Below are positions 6,333 through 10,199 of a stretch of 10,199 bases of DNA, in pieces. The translations under genes and the position numbers were made by a program. The notes below the pieces were generated by a model, which saw nothing but the letters and a program-made list of their open reading frames with translations, was not told where the DNA came from and ran no database searches. Numbering within the stretch: the first letter of the stretch is position 1; every line of letters begins with the position of its first letter. This DNA comes from Eubacterium sp. (GTDB taxonomy: Bacteria > Bacillota_A > Clostridia > Peptostreptococcales > Anaerovoracaceae): contig JAETSS010000025.1 in the NCBI GenBank assembly GCA_021769545.1, forward strand, positions 1-10,199, read 5' to 3'.

Positions 6333-6617
6333 TTCACCGATCATGTCGTTTCGTATCTAGGTATCGGTGAAGCTTATCATTTCCCGTTCAACGGTAGTGT
6401 GTAATATCAACGCCTGTTAGGTGAAGATACATTTTCTCGTTCACCGATAGATTTGAAGAATATCTAGCCGTCGGTGAAAACAACAGCTTCATAGGAACAG
6501 AAAAGCGTGCTGTTTTACATACTTTTCACCGACGAGAATGATTTTAACGGTGTTGCCGGTGAACGGTTGATAAAGCCTTTCACCGGTAAAGCCGTGAAAC
6601 ATGCAGCCGCCGGTGAA
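6333..6617. repeat. Array of five 39-bp inverted-arm elements (TTCACCG-N25-CGGTGAA)
   Basis: Five elements of exactly 39 bp lie at 6333-6371, 6387-6425, 6440-6478, 6525-6563 and 6579-6617. Each begins with TTCACCG (TTCAACG in unit 2) and ends with CGGTGAA (AGGTGAA in unit 2). Spacers are 15, 14, 46 and 15 bp. Interiors are not conserved, although units 1 and 3 share TATCTAG before the right arm. Unit 1 has perfect 9-bp arms (TTCACCGAT/ATCGGTGAA). Position 8 of the arm pairs A-T in units 1 and 3 and G-C in unit 5. Arm centres are separated by 32, 22, 32, 21, 32, 53, 32, 22 and 32 bp, all close to whole helical turns, so every half-site faces the same side of the DNA. It sits between the hydrolase terminator and the presumed ppk promoter. 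A cooperative protein-binding array is the best reading; I recognise no named repeat family. Confidence 0.85.
6482..6514. repeat. Inverted repeat AACAGC-N21-GCTGTT inside the long array spacer
   Basis: The 46-bp spacer between units 3 and 4 contains AACAGC (6482-6487) and GCTGTT (6509-6514) around 21 nt. That is the same loop length as the fully paired unit 1, but the arm sequence is unrelated. It may be a different operator inserted in the array, or chance for 6-bp arms. Confidence 0.35.
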
Positions 6618-6638
6618 CTGTTGCCTGATAGATGTTAC

Positions 6639-6652
6639 AATATCGTGATATT
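6639..6652. repeat. 14-bp palindrome AATATC-GT-GATATT
   Basis: Perfect 6-bp arms around GT lie between the last array unit and the ppk -10 element. The right arm falls where a -35 element would be expected for the -10 at 6672, so binding there could affect ppk transcription. No regulator is identified. Confidence 0.4.
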
Positions 6653-6671
6653 TAATTTACCCAAATAGGTA

Positions 6672-6677
6672 TATAAT
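6672..6677 (+). promoter_or_regulatory. Candidate -10 element of the ppk promoter
   Basis: A perfect TATAAT lies about 55 bp downstream of the array. Seventeen bp upstream, TATTTA (6649-6654) is a poor -35, which suggests dependence on an activator or an alternative arrangement. A start near 6684 would give a leader of roughly 104 nt carrying the palindrome at 6707-6723. Confidence 0.4.
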
Positions 6678-6706
6678 AAATTTATATCAGCATACACTTA
6701 AATCTG

Positions 6707-6723
6707 TATACTCAGGGAGTATA
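6707..6723. promoter_or_regulatory. 17-bp palindromic site TATACTC-AGG-GAGTATA in the ppk leader
   Basis: Perfect 7-bp arms flank a 3-bp centre. The size and symmetry suit a dimeric DNA-binding repressor. In RNA it would form only a tight 3-nt-loop hairpin with no T-run, so it is not a terminator. It lies downstream of the candidate ppk -10 element. Confidence 0.5.
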
Positions 6724-6787
6724 TCGTACACATCTTCGGAATAAAAGAGATGACCGTAGGAAGCTGCGGCGTAAGGGAGGGCTATCT

Positions 6788-8911
6788 ATGACAAAGAATA
6801 TTGAAACAGCAGATGAATACAGATATACGCAAAACCGCGAACTGAGCTGGCTACGCTTTGATCTGCGTGTATTGGAGGAAGCGGCGGATGAAAATGTACC
6901 TGCCATGGAACGCCTTAAATTCGTGTCTATTTTTTCCACCAATCTCGACGAATTCTTTATGGTGCGGGTGGGAAGTCTCTTCGACATGATGGAGATGACT
7001 CCCGGGGCGATAGACAATAAATGCGGCTGGACCCCCAAGGAGCAGCTTGAGCATATATACAGTGTGATACCGGATCTTATAAAGCGCAAGGAGCGCATTT
7101 ACAGGGACGTGTGCAATGAGCTGGAAAAGCAGGGGATAGCCGATCTGCAGTACCATGAGCTGAGTCATGACGAAAGGGAGCATGCGGAGAACTATTTCTA
7201 TTCCGATATACTTCCGGTACTGTCGCCTCAGATCATAGACAGCCGCCATCCGAGACCCAGGTTCACCAGCAAGCAGCTTTATATAGCATCACTCGTAAAG
7301 GATAAGAGCGGCAGAAGCTCCATAGCGCTGGTGCCTGTTCCGGCCGTGCTGCCGAGGGTGCTGATACTGCCGTCCGGACGAAGATTCATAAGGACGGAAA
7401 ATATAGTGCACCACTGGGCTCCTTCGCTGTACGGCAAATACAGGCAGGGGGAATCCTGCATCATCAGCGTCACGAGAAACGCAGACGTCAGCTTTGATTC
7501 GGAAAAGTTCGACGATGCTGAGGAAGATTTCAGAAGCCACGTCAAAAAGCTTTTGAAAAAGCGCGCAGGCCTTGCCATTGTCCGTATGGAGATAGGAAAC
7601 GACATATCTGAGGGATTCAGAAAAGAGCTGGTGAAGATGGTGGATATAGGCGCGGGGCCCGTGTATACGGACAGTACTCCGCTTGATATGAAATATGTGT
7701 ATGAACTGGCGGAAAAGCTCCCGCAGGACATATGCAGTACGCTTTCCTATAAGCCCTATATACCTGAGTGGCCTGCTGACATAGATAAAGAAAGCTCCGT
7801 AATAGATCAGATAAAGCAGAAGGACAGACTGCTGTTCTTTCCATTCGATTCCGTGGACCCATTTATACGGTTGCTAAATGAAGCGGCTGAAAGAGACGAG
7901 GTCGTCTCCATAAAGATAACAATTTACAGACTGGCTTCTTCCTCAAGGATAGTTCGTGCTCTCTGCCGTGCAGCGGAAAACGGCAAAGAGGTCGTTGTGC
8001 TGATGGAGCTGAGGGCAAGGTTCGATGAGGAAAACAACATAGCGTGGTCTAAGATGCTGGAGGACGCAGGCTGCAAGGTGCTTTACGGAATAGAGAATTT
8101 CAAATGTCACAGCAAGATATGTCTGATAACCCTCAGGGAAAGGGGCAGGTACAGATATATAACCCAGATAGGAACGGGCAACTACAACGAGAAGACAAAT
8201 GCGCTGTACACCGATCTCAGCATGATGACGGCAAGGGACGAGATCGGCCGCGACGGTGCATCGTTTTTCAGAAACATGCTTACGGGAAATCTCGAGGGCA
8301 GGTATGAAGGACTGCTGGTATCACCGGGAGGGATCAAGGATGCCGTATGTCGCATGATAGACCGAGAGATGGAAAAGGGCAGTGATGGCTATATCTGTAT
8401 GAAGGTGAATTCCGTGACGGACCGTGGCGTTATAGATAAACTGGCGGAGGCTTCAAGAGCGGGAGTGGAGATACAGCTCATCGTCAGAGGCATATGCTGC
8501 ATAAGGGCAGGTGTCGAAGGAGAGACGGATAACATAACGGTCAGCAGCATCGTAGGACGTTTTCTTGAGCACGCCAGGATATACTGCTTTGGTCGAGGTG
8601 AAGATGCGAAACTGTATATATCCTCCGCCGATCTTATGACGAGGAATCTCAGACGGCGCGTCGAGATAGCAGCTCCCATATATGACGAGGATATCAGAGG
8701 GCAGCTTATGAATATCCTCGATACACAGCTCCATGACAGAGCCAAGGCTGCCGTACTGCAGAGTGACGGATCATATACGGCAAAGACCGGCGGTGAAGAT
8801 GGCGTGATAGACAGTCAGCAGGAATTCATGAAGAGATCCATACATCACGCGGCGAAGCCGCAGCCAAAAGGCAGAGGTCTCATGGATATCATCAGAGATA
8901 TGTTTTCGTGA
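6788..8911 (+). CDS. ppk1: Polyphosphate kinase PPK1
   Basis: This 707-residue enzyme has the usual PPK1 length. It reversibly transfers the terminal phosphate of ATP to a growing inorganic polyphosphate chain. The N-terminal domain shows ELSWLRFDLRVLEEA (18-32) and STNLDEFFMVRVG (50-62). A head domain follows (about 110-310). The first phospholipase D-like catalytic domain contains IKITIYRLASSSRIVRAL (Arg381), ELRARFDEENNIAW (405-420) and the phospho-accepting His441 in KCHSK; then come QIGTGNYNEKTNALYTDLS (460-478) and the second catalytic domain with SADLMTRNLRRRVEIAAPI (613-631). The last 40 or so residues are a poorly conserved tail. The start is supported by AAGGGAGG (6773-6780), 7 nt upstream. 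No ppx or pho gene is adjacent. Upstream lie the 39-bp element array and two palindromes, which make it the gene most likely controlled by them. Confidence 0.95.
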   Translation: MTKNIETADEYRYTQNRELSWLRFDLRVLEEAADENVPAMERLKFVSIFSTNLDEFFMVRVGSLFDMMEMTPGAIDNKCGWTPKEQLEHIYSVIPDLIKRKERIYRDVCNELEKQGIADLQYHELSHDEREHAENYFYSDILPVLSPQIIDSRHPRPRFTSKQLYIASLVKDKSGRSSIALVPVPAVLPRVLILPSGRRFIRTENIVHHWAPSLYGKYRQGESCIISVTRNADVSFDSEKFDDAEEDFRSHVKKLLKKRAGLAIVRMEIGNDISEGFRKELVKMVDIGAGPVYTDSTPLDMKYVYELAEKLPQDICSTLSYKPYIPEWPADIDKESSVIDQIKQKDRLLFFPFDSVDPFIRLLNEAAERDEVVSIKITIYRLASSSRIVRALCRAAENGKEVVVLMELRARFDEENNIAWSKMLEDAGCKVLYGIENFKCHSKICLITLRERGRYRYITQIGTGNYNEKTNALYTDLSMMTARDEIGRDGASFFRNMLTGNLEGRYEGLLVSPGGIKDAVCRMIDREMEKGSDGYICMKVNSVTDRGVIDKLAEASRAGVEIQLIVRGICCIRAGVEGETDNITVSSIVGRFLEHARIYCFGRGEDAKLYISSADLMTRNLRRRVEIAAPIYDEDIRGQLMNILDTQLHDRAKAAVLQSDGSYTAKTGGEDGVIDSQQEFMKRSIHHAAKPQPKGRGLMDIIRDMFS

Positions 8912-8927
8912 TATCTTTATGACCTCG

Positions 8928-8940
8928 GCGGGGCATCCGC
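8928..8940. terminator. Possible short hairpin between convergent ppk and MFS genes
   Basis: GCGG (8928-8931) and CCGC (8937-8940) form a 4-bp GC stem around a 5-nt loop in the 32-bp gap between the two convergent stop codons. ATATTATTT follows on the plus strand. Either gene could end here, but the stem is short and the T-tract broken. Confidence 0.3.
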
Positions 8941-8943
8941 ATA

Positions 8944-10173
8944 TTATTTGCGTGTCTTCAAAAGTACGAAGCAGGCCAGAAGGCTCAGTATCGCAATGAC
9001 GATGCATACTGCCCAGCCCATGTGCCACATTCCTCTGGCGCCAAAGATCACGCCCACCAGCAGCGGAGCGGCAGGCATACCCATGTCTCCGGCTCCTCCG
9101 CAAAGACCGGTGACTATAGGCAGCGTATCGTCATCGAATATCTCCGGCAGGATCGAATAGAACGTCCCCAGACCCCATGAACCACCAAAGGAGAAAAGGA
9201 AGGCGGTGACGGAAAACAGTCCTAAGGATGAGAGGTCGAGGGTTATCAGCATCAGTGACGACAGTATGATGATCAGCGGACCTACAGCCATGACGATGAT
9301 CCTTGCTCTGCTTTTGTTACGCATCCTTGCGGCGACCATATCGGAAATTTTCCCCGATATCAGACATGATGCCAGAAGACCGAAGGTAACTGCAGTAGTT
9401 ACTCTGGCTGTTTCGGTTTCATTATACCCTAACCATTCGCTGAACAGCGGCATATCTACTGTTATCGCCTGGATGACGAAGGTAGTGGATATGAAGCCTA
9501 TGATCAGCAGCCATACTATGGGCATTTTCAGCAGCATTAGAGAAGATGATTTTTCGCCATGGTTGCTGACGGCATCGGCAGGGATATCTTCCTTCGCTGC
9601 GCCGCTTGTGTCTTTTACAGTCAGAAGCCATACTATACCTATCACAAGTTCGATTATTCCGATCGAAAAATAGGAAGATTCCCATCCCCATCTGGCGATG
9701 AACAATCCCGCCAGTGTTCCGCCGATACCTCCGCCACTGTAAAATACACCGTTGAATATGGCGGTTGCAAGCCCTGCCTGCTTTTCCGAAATCGCATCCA
9801 TTATTATTATGAGGAAAACAGGGAATATTACAGAAGAAAAGCCCTGCATTATTTTGAGGAATATCAGGAAAACGGGCGATGATGTAAAGGGCAGCAGGAA
9901 TTGAGGGAGCGTCGTGCATATCAATGCGATGATAAAGTTTATCCTGGCGCCGAATTTCTTGTACATGAAGCCGGAGCATAGCATCGAAAGAACTATTGCA
10001 GCCGATTTTACGGTATCGCTTGTGAGAAGAAAGCTTTCCGAGAGTCCCGTTTTATCTGCCAGTGTGCTTATAGTCATTGAAAACTGAGGGAAGGCAGATG
10101 ATATACTGCACCCCATGAGCGAGCTTATGAGCACTATGTACCATGCTTTTTTCTGTGATATTTTGTTTTCCAT
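8944..10173 (-). CDS. Major facilitator superfamily transporter (12 TM)
   Basis: This 409-residue integral membrane protein has the length and hydrophobic pattern of a 12-helix MFS carrier. In the first half, a degenerate motif A loop GFMYKKFGAR (68-77) follows TM2. In the second half, GKISDMVAARMRNKSRAR (274-291) is the corresponding loop after TM8. A charged central cytoplasmic loop (about 187-214) separates the two six-helix bundles. The glycine-rich helices SGGGIGGTLAG (146-156) and CGGAGDMGMPAAP (358-370) resemble gate helices in this superfamily. No substrate-specific motif is recognised; uptake of an organic anion or efflux are both possible. The start is supported by AGGAGGT on the minus strand (complement of 10183-10189), 9 nt upstream. 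The promoter lies outside the window. The gene is convergent with ppk. Confidence 0.88.
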   Translation of the reverse strand: MENKISQKKAWYIVLISSLMGCSISSAFPQFSMTISTLADKTGLSESFLLTSDTVKSAAIVLSMLCSGFMYKKFGARINFIIALICTTLPQFLLPFTSSPVFLIFLKIMQGFSSVIFPVFLIIIMDAISEKQAGLATAIFNGVFYSGGGIGGTLAGLFIARWGWESSYFSIGIIELVIGIVWLLTVKDTSGAAKEDIPADAVSNHGEKSSSLMLLKMPIVWLLIIGFISTTFVIQAITVDMPLFSEWLGYNETETARVTTAVTFGLLASCLISGKISDMVAARMRNKSRARIIVMAVGPLIIILSSLMLITLDLSSLGLFSVTAFLFSFGGSWGLGTFYSILPEIFDDDTLPIVTGLCGGAGDMGMPAAPLLVGVIFGARGMWHMGWAVCIVIAILSLLACFVLLKTRK

Positions 10174-10199
10174 TTAGCTGTGACCTCCTGAGAAATATT

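Noticed and set aside
6592..6598. Additional array half-site CCGTGAA inside unit 5
   Set aside because: It is 13 bp from the unit 5 left-arm centre, out of phase with all other sites, and has a mismatch. It is treated as chance.
6333..6617. CRISPR array
   Set aside because: The repeated parts are only short arms in alternating orientation, the units are contiguous 39-bp imperfect palindromes, and no cas genes are present.
6333..6617. Pho boxes controlling ppk
   Set aside because: TTCACC resembles Firmicutes PhoP half-sites only loosely. Those sites are direct repeats about one helical turn apart, whereas these are inverted with 32/22-bp spacing.

Overview
The window looks like chromosomal DNA of an anaerobic Firmicute, most likely class Clostridia. 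Base composition is moderate and coding is dense. Translation starts are strong (AGGAGG), and Ile ATA and Arg AGA/AGG codons are frequent. The gene content also fits: a two-component/ABC module of the clostridial BceRS-BceAB-like type and an HTH regulator fused to a desulfoferrodoxin-like domain. Family and genus cannot be fixed from the sequence alone. No rRNA, tRNA, CRISPR array, insertion sequence or phage gene was found.

Layout. (1) 1-166 is a non-coding leader. (2) 191-775 encodes an XRE-type regulator with a C-terminal desulfoferrodoxin-like metal domain, closed by an intrinsic terminator (808-849). (3) 932-5473 is a four-gene unit: OmpR-family response regulator, intramembrane-type histidine kinase, MacB-like ATPase and FtsX-type permease. 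Promoter P1 (880-908) precedes the regulator and a second candidate promoter lies between kinase and ATPase. Both regions carry degenerate matches to the TNACA-N4-TGTAA operator known for BceR-like regulators. (4) 5579-6253 encodes an SGNH/GDSL hydrolase followed by a terminator. (5) 6309-6787 is a gene-free region with a very regular array of five 39-bp inverted-arm elements (TTCACCG...CGGTGAA), followed by a -10 element and a 17-bp palindrome. (6) 6788-8911 encodes polyphosphate kinase PPK1. (7) 8944-10173, on the minus strand and convergent with ppk, encodes a 12-TM MFS transporter.

How they work together. The RR-HK-ABC-permease block is a self-contained sense-and-respond module. The kinase has almost no extracellular part, so the permease probably supplies sensing, as in Bce-type systems. 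The response regulator would activate the ATPase/permease promoter and probably its own. The permease appears to lack much of its second extracellular domain compared with relatives I remember. The XRE regulator, hydrolase, ppk and MFS gene each look like separate transcription units.

The most unexplained feature is the array upstream of ppk. Its ten half-sites alternate in orientation and are spaced 32, 22, 32, 21, 32, 53, 32, 22 and 32 bp centre to centre, all near whole turns of the DNA helix. This points to a cooperative protein-binding array, although a tandem hairpin RNA is not excluded.
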